Below, one piece after another: positions 43,297 through 50,911 of a DNA stretch of 64,000 nt. The position numbers were made by a program, and so were the translations under genes. Source of the DNA: Aquincola tertiaricarbonis (GTDB taxonomy: Bacteria > Pseudomonadota > Gammaproteobacteria > Burkholderiales > Burkholderiaceae_C); NCBI RefSeq assembly GCF_000969605.1, contig NZ_JZUE01000006.1, forward strand, positions 1 through 64,000, written 5' to 3'. The stretch's first letter is position 1; each line of letters starts with the position of its first letter. The notes beneath the pieces were generated by a model, which saw only the letters and a program-made list of their open reading frames with translations, did not search any database and was not told where the DNA came from.

Positions 43297-44046
43297 TCAG
43301 TGGATCAGCATGCCGCCGTTGACGTCGAGCGTGATGCCGGTGCAATAGGCCGACAGGTCGCTGGCCAGGAACACGCAGGCACCGGCCACGTCGGAAGCCG
43401 CACCCAGCCGCGCCAGCGGAATGGTGTCGGCGATCTCCTTCTTGCGCTCGGGCGTGAGCTTGCCCTGGGTGATGTCGGTCTCGATCAGGCCCGGAGCGAT
43501 GCAGTTGACGCGGATGCCGTCGATGCCGAACTCGCGCGCCATCGCACGGGCCAGGCCCAGCACGCCGGCCTTGGCGGCCGAGTAGTGCGGGCCGCCGAAG
43601 ATGCCGCCGCCACGCTGCGCCGACACCGACGAGATGCACACGATCGAGCCGCTGCGGCGGGCCTGCATGGAGGGCAGCACCGCCTGCGACATGTGCAGCG
43701 TGCCGCGCAGGCTCACGTCCAGGATGCGGTCGTAGTCGGCGCCGGTGATCTCCAGCGTCTTCACAGGCTGGGTGATGCCGGCGTTGTTGACAAGCACGTC
43801 CACCTGGCCGAACTGCTCCAGCACCGCGGCGATGGCCCGATCGCAGGAGGCCTTGTCGGTCACGTCGGCCACCAGGCCCAGGTGCGCCGGGCCCAGTTGC
43901 GCCGCGGCGGCCGCGGGCGCGGCGCGTTCCAGGTCCAGCAGCACCACGCGGGCGCCCTGCGCGGCCATCTGCCGCGCCGTGGCGAAGCCCAGGCCGTTGA
44001 GGCCTGCGCCGCCGGTGATGACGGCCACCTTGTCCTTGAGCAACAT
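43297..44046 (-). CDS. SDR-family dehydrogenase of the TRAP/transketolase operon
   Basis: A 249-residue classical short-chain dehydrogenase. The cofactor motif is TGGAGLNGLGFA, with Asp following in VVLLDLE (NAD preference), NNAGI, and the catalytic Ser/Tyr/Lys in ISSVSAQRGGGIFGGPHYSAAKAG. Start 44046 is set by AAGGAG eight bases upstream, making the 263-residue upstream extension unlikely. As first gene of the operon it probably oxidises a hydroxyl of the imported compound to a keto group, preparing it for the TPP-dependent enzyme (inference). Confidence 0.9.
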   Translation of the reverse strand: MLLKDKVAVITGGAGLNGLGFATARQMAAQGARVVLLDLERAAPAAAAAQLGPAHLGLVADVTDKASCDRAIAAVLEQFGQVDVLVNNAGITQPVKTLEITGADYDRILDVSLRGTLHMSQAVLPSMQARRSGSIVCISSVSAQRGGGIFGGPHYSAAKAGVLGLARAMAREFGIDGIRVNCIAPGLIETDITQGKLTPERKKEIADTIPLARLGAASDVAGACVFLASDLSAYCTGITLDVNGGMLIH

Positions 44047-44121
44047 CTTCGTCTCCTTGATGGGGTGGCCGAATCTTCGTGGGGGCACCCCCTGAGCACA
44101 AGCGACGAGTTGTCAACCTAT

Positions 44122-44138
44122 GATGACGAATCGTCATC
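44122..44138. promoter_or_regulatory. Operator-like palindrome between the SDR operon and its LysR gene
   Basis: A perfect 8-bp inverted repeat GATGACGA-A-TCGTCATC lies in the 111-base divergent gap, 19 bases before the LysR start. A perfect TTGACA hexamer sits on the minus strand at 44111-44116, but no matching -10 is evident. The palindrome is the best candidate for the LysR site controlling both directions. Confidence 0.6.
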
Positions 44139-44157
44139 CAACGATGGGGTTCACCCT

Positions 44158-45078
44158 ATGGCCGCCGTCCCTCCCGTCGCCAACCTGCTGGCCTTCGAGG
44201 CAGTGGCCCGCCGCCGCAGCTTTGCGCTGGCCGCGGCCGAGCTGCACCTCACCGCATCGGCCGTCAGCCACCAGATCACCAAGCTGGAGGCGCAGCTGGG
44301 CGTGCGGCTGTTCGAGCGCAGCGCGCACGGCGTGCGGCTGAGCCAGGCCGGCGAGCTGTACCTGGCCCGCGTGGCGGGCGCACTCACCGCGCTGGTGGCC
44401 GCCACCGAAGACCTGAAGCAGGGCGTGGGCAACAGCCTGTACGTGCATTCCGCGCCCAGCCTGGCCAGCCTGTGGCTGATGCCGCGGCTGCACGGCTTCG
44501 CCCAGGCCCATCCCGACATCAGCCTGAACCTGTCGGCGGCACATACCCACAGCGACTTCGGCCTGGGCCAGGCCGACGTGGACATCCGCTACGGCGTGCC
44601 GCAATGGCCCGACCTGGAAGTGGAGCCGCTGTTCGAGGAGCCGGTGCTGCCGCTGGCCAGCCCTGCCTTCATCCGCGAGCACCGGCTCAAGCGCGTGGAG
44701 CAGCTGCTGGACGTGCCGCTGGTGCAGAGCAACGTGAGCATCGTGCAGTGGTCGGACTGGTTCCGCGCCTTCAGCGACAAGCGAGCGCCGGAGCGCTTCG
44801 CGGTGCGCTTCGACCGCGCACAGATGTCGCTGGACGCCGCCACCCAGGGCCTGGGCGTGGCGCTGGAGAGCGCCATCAATGCGGGCGGCCACCTGGCCGA
44901 CGGCAAGCTGCGCCCGGTGTTCGGCTTCGACAAGGCGCTGAAGGTGAAGGCGCATTTCGCGGTGTATCCGGCGCGCCATGCCCGCCGGCCGGCGGTGGTG
45001 GCCTTCCTCGCCTGGCTGCACAGCGAGGCCAGCCGCACGCGCATCGTGCGCGGGCCCTCGCCGCGGTCGGCGCGCTAG
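44158..45078 (+). CDS. LysR-family regulator of the TRAP/transketolase operon (GcvA-like)
   Basis: A 306-residue LysR regulator beginning MAAVPPVANLLAFEAVARRRSFALAAAELHLTASAVSHQI in its DNA-binding part (positions 1-65), with a GcvA-type effector domain (SAPSLASLWLMPRLHGF). It is divergent from the SDR-dctPQM-transketolase operon, with a perfect palindrome between. It most likely activates that operon when the TRAP substrate or its oxidised product is present. Confidence 0.87.
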   Translation: MAAVPPVANLLAFEAVARRRSFALAAAELHLTASAVSHQITKLEAQLGVRLFERSAHGVRLSQAGELYLARVAGALTALVAATEDLKQGVGNSLYVHSAPSLASLWLMPRLHGFAQAHPDISLNLSAAHTHSDFGLGQADVDIRYGVPQWPDLEVEPLFEEPVLPLASPAFIREHRLKRVEQLLDVPLVQSNVSIVQWSDWFRAFSDKRAPERFAVRFDRAQMSLDAATQGLGVALESAINAGGHLADGKLRPVFGFDKALKVKAHFAVYPARHARRPAVVAFLAWLHSEASRTRIVRGPSPRSAR

Positions 45079-45145
45079 CGGTGCGATTGCAGCGGCCCGC
45101 ACCCGCACCCGCGGCCGTGGCCGTGGCCGGCTGCTGCGGCTGACG

Positions 45146-45702
45146 ATGGCGCTGGGCCGCAACGGCACGATCGCGGCGCTGGGCACGGCGCGGACATTGG
45201 CCTGGGCCTCCAGCTATTACCTGCCGGCCATGCTGGCCGGGCCGATGGCACGCGACCTGGGCGTCGGCGTGCCCACGGTCCTTGCCGCTTTCCCGGTGGC
45301 GCTGGTGGTCTCGGCCTGGCTGGCCTGGCCTGGGCACAAGGGCCAGCCGGGCTGTTCGCGACCTGGGTGGTGATGGGCGTCGCCATGGGCGGCGGCCTGT
45401 ACGAGGCGGCCGGCGCGGCGCTGGTGCGGTTGTACGGGCCGCAGTCGCGTGCCGCGATCACCGGCATCACGCTGGTGGCGGGCTTTGCCAGCACCGTGGG
45501 CTGGCCGCTGTCCACGCTGCTGGAGGCGGAGCTGGGCTGGCGCGGCGCGTGCATGGCGTCGGCCGGCCTGCACCTGCTGATGGGCCTGCCGCTGGACGCC
45601 TGGGGCGCGGGCGCCCTGATGCTGTCGGGCGCCATCGGCCTGCTGGCGGCCGCGGCCTTGGCCACCGTGCCACGGCCAGTTGCACAGGAATCACAACGGT
45701 GA
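45146..45702 (+). pseudogene. Decayed MFS transporter gene
   Basis: A first fragment (from ATG 45146) encodes an MFS N-terminus, GTIAALGTARTLAWASSYYLPAMLAGPM...VALVVSAWLAW, then shifts frame and stops at 45373. A second fragment resumes in another frame near 45352 with GLFATWVVMGVAMGGGLYEAAGAALV, continues through one or two helices and, after another apparent internal loss, ends at 45702. A whole MFS protein needs about 400 residues and 12 helices; only about five remain. Both a frameshift and internal deletions are needed to explain it. Two small real genes are much less likely. Confidence 0.72.
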
Positions 45703-45728
45703 CATTTCCTGCAGCACGCTGCTAGACT
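45699..45728 (+). promoter_or_regulatory. Putative promoter of the riboswitch-terC transcript
   Basis: GTGACA (45699-45704) and TAGACT (45723-45728) are spaced by 18 bases just upstream of the riboswitch. A start point near 45735 would place the conserved GGGGAGTAG element near the 5' end of the RNA, as in known yybP-ykoY leaders. Confidence 0.55.
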
Positions 45729-45740
45729 CCGCCCCACTTG

Positions 45741-45900
45741 TGTTGGGGAGTAGCCACCGGGTCACGTCGCAGTCAGGACGTCATTCCGGCGCAGTGTCGT
45801 CAATACGGGTGTAGTGGCCCTCACTGCACCCCGGCACTGCTGGCCACGATGTGGGTCGCCCTGGCCCCTCCATCGTCGGCAAGGCAAGACCAGCCTTGGG
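45741..45900 (+). promoter_or_regulatory. yybP-ykoY (manganese) riboswitch upstream of terC
   Basis: The hallmark GGGGAGTAGCC occurs at 45745-45755, CGTCAATAC-type sequence follows in the middle, and the 3' hallmark GGCAAGACCA is at 45883-45892. These are the most conserved elements of the yybP-ykoY family, an Mn2+-sensing RNA found in front of TerC/Alx and MntP genes, and a TerC-family gene starts 76 bases later. The expected action is increased terC expression at high Mn2+. Exact ends and stems are approximate. Confidence 0.85.
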
Positions 45901-45975
45901 TCCTTGATGTCGTCCACCGCCTCATGCTTCGGCAAGCGGTGTGTCGGCGCTCGCAACTCACTTCAAAGGCAGGTC

Positions 45976-46992
45976 ATGGAATCCATCGGTTCGCCACTCA
46001 TGTGGTCGTTGTTCTCGGCGTTCGTGCTCGTCGCGCTGTTCGTCGATTTCTTTGCCATGCGCAAGCAAGGCGCCCACCGCGTCAGCACCAAGGAGGCGGC
46101 CATCTGGTCGCTGGTCTGGGTGGGCGTGTCCTTCGTGTTCATGGGCTGGATGTGGTGGTACCTCGGCGGCACCGGCACCGACGAGGCCGCCCGTGCGGTG
46201 GCCAACGACAAGTCCCTGGAGTTCCTCACCGGCTACCTGATCGAGAAGGCGCTGGCGGTGGACAACATCTTCGTCTTCCTGATGCTGTTCACCTACTTCG
46301 CGGTGCCGGCGGAGTTCCAGAAGCGGGTGCTGATGATCGGCATCCTGGGTGCGCTGGTCCTGCGCGCGGTGATGATCCTGGTGGGCGCCTGGCTGATCGC
46401 GCAGTTCCACTGGATCCTGTACGTGTTCGGCGCCTTCCTGCTGTTCACCGGCATCAAGATGTGGTGGGCCGCCGGCCAGGAACCCGACCTGGACAACAAC
46501 CCGGCGCTGAAGTGGATCCGCGGACGCTTCAAGATCTCGCCCACCTATGACGGCGAGAAGATGTTCACCATGGTGGACGGCGTGAAGATGGCCACGCCGC
46601 TGCTGGTGGTCATCCTGCTGATCGGCATCGTGGACATCGTGTTCGCGGTGGACAGCATCCCGGCGATCTTCGCGATCACCACCGACCCCTTCATCGTGCT
46701 CACCTCCAACGTGTTCGCGATCCTGGGCCTGCGCGCGATGTACTTCCTGCTGGCCAACATGCATGAGCGCTTCCACCTGCTGAGCTACGGCCTGGCCATC
46801 GTGCTGGTGTTCATCGGCGCCAAGATGCTGCTGATCGACGTCTACAAGATCCCGGTGGCGGTGTCGCTCGGCTTCACCGCGCTGACGCTGGCCGTCACGA
46901 TGATCCTGTCGCTGAAGATCCCGCCCAAGGGTGCGCAGCAGGGCGGCGCCTATCCGTTCGGCTCGAAGAATAAGACCGACGAGCACCGCTGA
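45976..46992 (+). CDS. TerC/Alx-family membrane protein, probable Mn2+ exporter
   Basis: A 338-residue integral membrane protein of the TerC family, with nine or so hydrophobic helices. The family's acidic metal-site motifs are LEFLTGYLIEKALAVDNIFVFLMLF and VDIVFAVDSIPAIFAITTDPFIV, each with the conserved Glu/Asp-Asn or Asp-Ser pairs. Length and sequence match Alx-type proteins (about 320 aa) rather than the short TerC of tellurite operons. Control by the upstream yybP-ykoY element supports a role in manganese efflux or in supplying Mn to exported proteins. Start ATG 45976 follows an AGG ribosome site. Confidence 0.92.
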   Translation: MESIGSPLMWSLFSAFVLVALFVDFFAMRKQGAHRVSTKEAAIWSLVWVGVSFVFMGWMWWYLGGTGTDEAARAVANDKSLEFLTGYLIEKALAVDNIFVFLMLFTYFAVPAEFQKRVLMIGILGALVLRAVMILVGAWLIAQFHWILYVFGAFLLFTGIKMWWAAGQEPDLDNNPALKWIRGRFKISPTYDGEKMFTMVDGVKMATPLLVVILLIGIVDIVFAVDSIPAIFAITTDPFIVLTSNVFAILGLRAMYFLLANMHERFHLLSYGLAIVLVFIGAKMLLIDVYKIPVAVSLGFTALTLAVTMILSLKIPPKGAQQGGAYPFGSKNKTDEHR

Positions 46993-47005
46993 TCTCCCCT
47001 GCGGT

Positions 47006-47037
47006 CGGCCCTACATACTCACAGGTATGTAGGGCCG
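47006..47037. promoter_or_regulatory. 13-bp stem-loop containing a CATAC-N6-GTATG site
   Basis: CGGCCCTACATAC (47006-47018) and GTATGTAGGGCCG (47025-47037) pair perfectly around TCACAG. It lies 14 bases after the terC stop and could end that transcript, but no T run follows. Its inner part (47014-47029) is CATAC-N6-GTATG, the same form as the three other sites described at 47083, 57169 and 57281, so it may be an operator, a terminator, or both. Confidence 0.55.
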
Positions 47038-47082
47038 TTCACTGCTGCGGCTGCGCAGTGAAAACACCGATACCGGCGCACT

Positions 47083-47098
47083 CATACCTACTGGTATG
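47083..47098. promoter_or_regulatory. Operator-like palindrome before the cyclase-family gene
   Basis: CATACC-TACT-GGTATG is a perfect inverted repeat 27 bases before the cyclase gene. It overlaps TATGTT (47095-47100), a likely -10, so binding would block transcription. TACTGGTATGTTCC here is identical to the sequence at the promoter at 57287-57300. TetR-family repressors typically bind such sites (inference). Confidence 0.7.
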
Positions 47099-47124
47099 TT
47101 CCTTCCAACGAAGGAGCAGTGCGC

Positions 47125-48147
47125 ATGAGCAATTCCCGATGGAAGCAGCGGCCCGAGGGTTCGAACTGGGGTGACTTCGGCGCGGACGACCAGATCGGCC
47201 GCATGAACCTGCTCACGCCCGAGCGGCGGTTGGCGGCCATCCGCACGGTGCAGCACGGGCAGACCTTCTGCCTCAGCCTGCCGCTGGACTATCCCGGCGG
47301 CAACACCCTCTTCCAGCACCGGAAGGCGCCGCGCTTCTTCCATGAGCGGCGCGGCGAGGGCTTCAACTTCAACTTCAAGCTCTCCAGCGTCTGCAGCTGC
47401 TTCTCCGACGTGGTGTCGGACGATGCGGTGATGCTGTACACGCAGTACAGCACCCAATGGGACGGCCTGGGTCATGTGGGCCAGATGTTCGATGCCGACG
47501 GCGACGGCCTGCCCGAGAAGGTCTACTACAACGGCTACCGCGCCGGCGTGGAGGTGGTGGGCCCCGACGACGTGGACGACGACTACGGCGCCCACGCCAT
47601 CGGCATCGAGCGCCTGGCCACCGCCGGCGTGCAGGGCCGCGGCGTGCTGGTGGACCTGGAAGCCATCCACCACCGCGAGCGGGCGCTGGTGGGCTACGAC
47701 GGCCTGATGGCCGCGCTGGAGCGGCAGGGCGCCACGGTGGAGACGGGCGACTTCCTGTGCCTGTACACCGGCTTCGCCGACCTCATCCTGGAGATGGACA
47801 AGCAGCCTGACGGTGACCGGCTGAAGAACAGCTGCGCGGTGCTGGATGGCCGCGACGAGAAGCTGCTGCAGTGGATTACCGACTCGGGCATCGTCGCCAT
47901 CTGCGCCGACAACTTCGCGGTGGAGGCCTACCCGGCCCAGCCGGGCCAGGGCGATCACTACCCCGGCCTGCCGCTGCATGCGCATTGCCTCTTCAAGCTG
48001 GGCCTGAACCTGGGCGAGCTCTGGTACTTCGCCGAGCTGGCGCAGTGGCTGCGCGCGAACCGCCGCTCCACCTTCCTGCTGACCGCACCGCCGCTGCGCC
48101 TGCCCGGCGCCGTCGGCTCGCCTGCCACACCGGTGGCCACCGTATGA
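47125..48147 (+). CDS. Cyclase-family (kynurenine formamidase-like) metal-dependent hydrolase
   Basis: A 340-residue protein of the cyclase/polyketide-cyclase superfamily (PF04199-like), whose characterised members hydrolyse amides or lactones with a bound metal. The metal-site motif, usually HxGTHxDxxxH, appears here as STQWDGLGHVG, the form seen in the longer branch of the family. AAGGAG lies eight bases before ATG 47125. It is the first gene behind a palindrome shared with the 57 kb divergent promoter and precedes a Bug receptor by 8 bases, so a ring-opening or deesterifying step on an imported acid is plausible. Confidence 0.8.
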   Translation: MSNSRWKQRPEGSNWGDFGADDQIGRMNLLTPERRLAAIRTVQHGQTFCLSLPLDYPGGNTLFQHRKAPRFFHERRGEGFNFNFKLSSVCSCFSDVVSDDAVMLYTQYSTQWDGLGHVGQMFDADGDGLPEKVYYNGYRAGVEVVGPDDVDDDYGAHAIGIERLATAGVQGRGVLVDLEAIHHRERALVGYDGLMAALERQGATVETGDFLCLYTGFADLILEMDKQPDGDRLKNSCAVLDGRDEKLLQWITDSGIVAICADNFAVEAYPAQPGQGDHYPGLPLHAHCLFKLGLNLGELWYFAELAQWLRANRRSTFLLTAPPLRLPGAVGSPATPVATV

Positions 48148-48155
48148 GGACGACC

Positions 48156-49142
48156 ATGCACGCACGCCGACACATGCTGGCGCTGGCCGCCTCCTGCACC
48201 GCCCTCGCCGCTTCGCTGGCGCCGGCCGCCACGCAGGCCCAGGACAACTGGCCCAGCAAGCCGATCACCATGGTGGTGCCCTACCCGCCCGGCGGCACCA
48301 GCGACGTGGTGGGCCGCCAGCTCGCCCAGCGCCTGCGCGAGGAGTTGGGCCAGGTGGTGGTGGTCGACAACAAGGCCGGCGCCGCCACCGCCATCGGCGC
48401 GACGCTGGTGGCCCGCGCGCCGAAGGACGGCTACACCGTGCTGCTGTCGGCCGGCACCACCTTCACCGTCAACCCGCACCTGAACGACAAGCTGCAATAC
48501 AAGCTGGAAGACTTCGAGCCGGTGGCGCCGGTGTGCACCGTGCCCTTCGCCTTCGTGGTGAAGAAGGACTTCCCGGCCAGGACGCTGAAGGAGTACGCGG
48601 CCTATGCCAAGGCCAACCCCGGCAAGATCAACAACGCGACCAACGGCCAGGGCAGCATGGTGCACCTGCTGGGCGAGCTGATCGCCACCGGGCTGGACGC
48701 CAAGATGACCCAGGTGCACTACAAGGGCGCCGCCCCCGCCACCATGGACATGATCGGCGGCGTGATCGACTCCAACGTGGAGGCGCTGACCAACGCGGTG
48801 CCCAACGTCAACGCCGGCCAGTACCGTGCGCTGGCGGTGCTGAGTGCCGAGCGCCAGCCGCTGATGCCCGACGTGCCCACCTTCCGCGAGCTGGGCTATC
48901 CCGACGTGGTGGGCGAGACCTGGTATGCCGTGTTCGTGCCGGTGGGTACGCCCCAGCCGGTGGTCGACAAGCTGGCCGCCGCGGTGCGCAAGATCACCGC
49001 CTCGCCCAGCTTCGCCGAGGCCATGCGCAAGATCGGCAACGAGCCGCAGACCGGCAGCCCGGCCGACCTGCGCAAGACCACGCTGGCGCAGAGCCAGCAG
49101 TGGGGCTCGCTGATCAAGCGGTTGAACATCAAGGCGGAGTGA
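48156..49142 (+). CDS. Bug/TctC-family solute-binding protein
   Basis: A 328-residue periplasmic receptor with a signal peptide ending near ATQAQD, followed by NWPSKPITMVVPYPPGGTSDVVGRQLAQ and NKAGAATAIGATLVA. An in-frame ATG at 48144, overlapping the cyclase stop, would add four residues; the ATG at 48156 has GAGGA at a suitable distance. It is cotranscribed with the cyclase-family gene and, like the other two Bug proteins of the window, has no TctAB genes beside it. Confidence 0.9.
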   Translation: MHARRHMLALAASCTALAASLAPAATQAQDNWPSKPITMVVPYPPGGTSDVVGRQLAQRLREELGQVVVVDNKAGAATAIGATLVARAPKDGYTVLLSAGTTFTVNPHLNDKLQYKLEDFEPVAPVCTVPFAFVVKKDFPARTLKEYAAYAKANPGKINNATNGQGSMVHLLGELIATGLDAKMTQVHYKGAAPATMDMIGGVIDSNVEALTNAVPNVNAGQYRALAVLSAERQPLMPDVPTFRELGYPDVVGETWYAVFVPVGTPQPVVDKLAAAVRKITASPSFAEAMRKIGNEPQTGSPADLRKTTLAQSQQWGSLIKRLNIKAE

Positions 49143-49155
49143 GGGGCGCGGCGAT

Positions 49156-49563
49156 TCAACGCAGCAGCTGGGCGCCCGGCAGTTGGGCGGCCGCCGCGTC
49201 GAAGGTCATGAAGGGCTGCCGCTGCAGCAGCCCGGCCTTGGCGGCCAGCATGCAGTCGGTGAACCCGGCCTTCGATTCCTTCCAGCGGAACAAGGCCTCT
49301 TCCAGCGCAGCCTCGTCCTCGAGCTGCAGGCCATCGGTTTCGAGCAGTTGGGTGAAGGCGCTGACGATGGCGTGTTTGTCGAGCTTGTAGCGGCTGCGCA
49401 GCACCCACTCCGTCTCCAGCAGAACGCCGAAGAGCAGCATCACCGGCAGGCCGCGTTCTTCAGCCGTGGCCATCAGGCGGCTGGCGGAAGCAGATTGGAC
49501 CGGGTCGTCCTGCACCAGCCACCGCACCAACACGTTGGTGTCGATGGCGATGCCGGCGTTCAC
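49156..49563 (-). CDS. PIN-domain toxin (VapC-like)
   Basis: A 135-residue PIN-fold ribonuclease. The acidic metal-binding residues are visible: Asp8 in IAIDTNVLVRWL, Glu in LLETEWVLRSRYKL, Asp in FTDCMLAAKAGL and Asp near the end in FMTFDAAAAQL. These proteins cleave RNA, often initiator tRNA or rRNA, when released from the antitoxin. It overlaps the antitoxin gene by four bases (ATGA-type) and lies between two catabolic operons on the opposite side of the Bug gene. Confidence 0.9.
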   Translation of the reverse strand: MNAGIAIDTNVLVRWLVQDDPVQSASASRLMATAEERGLPVMLLFGVLLETEWVLRSRYKLDKHAIVSAFTQLLETDGLQLEDEAALEEALFRWKESKAGFTDCMLAAKAGLLQRQPFMTFDAAAAQLPGAQLLR

Positions 49564-49778
49564 CGGCTCAGGTCCTTGAGCGGCACCGAGGGTTGGCCCG
49601 GCCGCGTGAGGATGCCGGCCAGTTCGCTGAGCTTGCGGTGCTTGACCCGCATCACCACCGTGCCGTCGCTGAGCTGCGAAAAGCTCAGCTTGGCACCGGC
49701 CTCCAGCCCGAGGCTGGCCCGCAGCTCCTTGGGCAGCGTGACTTGGCCCTTGGACGTGAGCGTGGCTTCCGAGGTCAT
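49560..49778 (-). CDS. AbrB/MazE-type antitoxin partner of the PIN toxin
   Basis: A 72-residue protein with the swapped-hairpin AbrB DNA-binding fold: MTSEATLTSKGQVTLPKELRASLGLEAGAKLSF, then a toxin-binding tail. The start at 49778 is set by AAGGAG seven bases upstream. It should neutralise the PIN protein and repress the pair by binding the palindrome just upstream. Confidence 0.9.
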   Translation of the reverse strand: MTSEATLTSKGQVTLPKELRASLGLEAGAKLSFSQLSDGTVVMRVKHRKLSELAGILTRPGQPSVPLKDLSR

Positions 49779-49786
49779 GGTGTGCT

Positions 49787-49812
49787 CCTTACGTTTTCTA
49801 CAATCGTAAGGA
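49787..49812. promoter_or_regulatory. Autoregulatory operator of the toxin-antitoxin pair
   Basis: An 8-bp perfect inverted repeat TCCTTACG-N10-CGTAAGGA lies directly before the antitoxin gene, and its inner arm overlaps the antitoxin ribosome site. The spacer TTTTCTACAAT-like stretch is the most AT-rich sequence nearby and may hold the -10. AbrB-type antitoxins commonly bind such repeats. Confidence 0.65.
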
Positions 49813-49827
49813 CTGGAGTCGGCACTG

Positions 49828-50910
49828 TCAAGTCGGCAGGTACCCCTGCGCCCGCATCGCCTGCAGATGCGCCAGCACGCAGTCATCCGTGGCGATGCAC
49901 GCGCCGAAGCCTGCCTGCCGCAGCTTGATCGTCGATACCAGCGGCGGCACCGGGAAGGGGCGGCGGGAGGCGAAGGTGGCTTCGGCGTATTGCCATGACA
50001 GGCCGATCAACGTGTCCAGCTCGGGCACCTTCAGCCCTTCGCGCTCGGCGATGCGGCGCCACAAGCCGGCCAGCGGGGGCATCTCCGTGGCCAGCCGCAC
50101 ATCCTCCGGCTCGCCCAGCGGCATGTCGAAGAACTCGGCGAGCCGCGGCCACAGGCGGGCCCACAGGATGATGTCGCCGTTGGCGATGTTGAACACCTCG
50201 CCGTGGGCCTGCGCCGCGCCCCAGCTCCATTCGATGGCCTCGGCGATCAGCCGGGCGTCGGTGCATTCGGTCAGCAAGTGCGGATGGCCGACGGGGGCCA
50301 GGGGCAGGCCCTGTTCCTTGCGCAGCAGCGCGTAGGCGCCCAGCGCGGCCACCGGGTTCATCGCGCTGCCCACCGCCACGCCCAGCACGATCTGCGGGCG
50401 CCAGCCGGTCCACTGGAAGCCCTGTTGCTGCGCCCGCGCTTCCAGCAGGTCCTGCTGGTCGAAGTAGAAATTTCGGTGGTCGCGCAGCGCATCGGTCTCG
50501 CGGGCAGGCACCGGCATCGGCCGGCCGGTGTGCACGCCGTAGGCCTTGGTGCCCTGCATCAGCGTCACATGCTGCAGCGGCGCGCCTTGCAGTGCGTCGA
50601 GCAGGTGGGCGAGCATCGTGGTGTTGAGATCGGCATTGCCGGCGCTGCGCCAGCCCTGCACCAGGTCGGGCTGCTCGTTCAGCGCGGCGTACACCACATG
50701 GGTGACGTCCTGGTGCGCCGCCAGCGCTTCAAGCGTGGCCGCGGCGTCGCGCAGGTCGGCCGACAGCCAGGTGGCCTCGGGCGCAAAGTCGGGCCGGCGG
50801 CGGGCCAGGCCCAGCACCTGCACACCGGGCTGCGCCGCGAAGCGCTCCAGCGCCGCGCGGCCGACCACGCCCAGCGCACCCACCACCAGGATCTTCTTCA
50901 CTGCGGCCAT
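49828..50910 (-). CDS. SDR oxidoreductase of the PRISE (progesterone 5beta-reductase-like) type
   Basis: A 360-residue extended-type SDR. The cofactor motif is VVGALGVVGRAALERF, with ARRRP following (NADPH preference). The PRISE marks are LMQGTKAYGVH and NFYFDQQDLLEARAQQQGF, corresponding to the NFYY motif whose Tyr, with a nearby Lys, activates enones for 1,4-reduction. Plant members reduce progesterone and iridoid precursors; bacterial members reduce various enones. It is the last gene of the eight-gene acyl-CoA operon and ends just beyond the toxin-antitoxin operator. Confidence 0.83.
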   Translation of the reverse strand: MAAVKKILVVGALGVVGRAALERFAAQPGVQVLGLARRRPDFAPEATWLSADLRDAAATLEALAAHQDVTHVVYAALNEQPDLVQGWRSAGNADLNTTMLAHLLDALQGAPLQHVTLMQGTKAYGVHTGRPMPVPARETDALRDHRNFYFDQQDLLEARAQQQGFQWTGWRPQIVLGVAVGSAMNPVAALGAYALLRKEQGLPLAPVGHPHLLTECTDARLIAEAIEWSWGAAQAHGEVFNIANGDIILWARLWPRLAEFFDMPLGEPEDVRLATEMPPLAGLWRRIAEREGLKVPELDTLIGLSWQYAEATFASRRPFPVPPLVSTIKLRQAGFGACIATDDCVLAHLQAMRAQGYLPT

Positions 50911-50911
50911 C

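Noticed and set aside
44079-44116. Promoter for the SDR operon based on the minus-strand TTGACA at 44111-44116
   Set aside because: No AT-rich -10 hexamer lies 16-18 bases downstream (the place is occupied by G/C runs), so only the palindrome was annotated.
47006-47037. Stem-loop after terC as an ordinary Rho-independent terminator
   Set aside because: The stem is perfect but the following bases are TTCACTGC with no T run, and its core equals the CATAC-N6-GTATG operator form, so it was recorded as a regulatory stem-loop instead.
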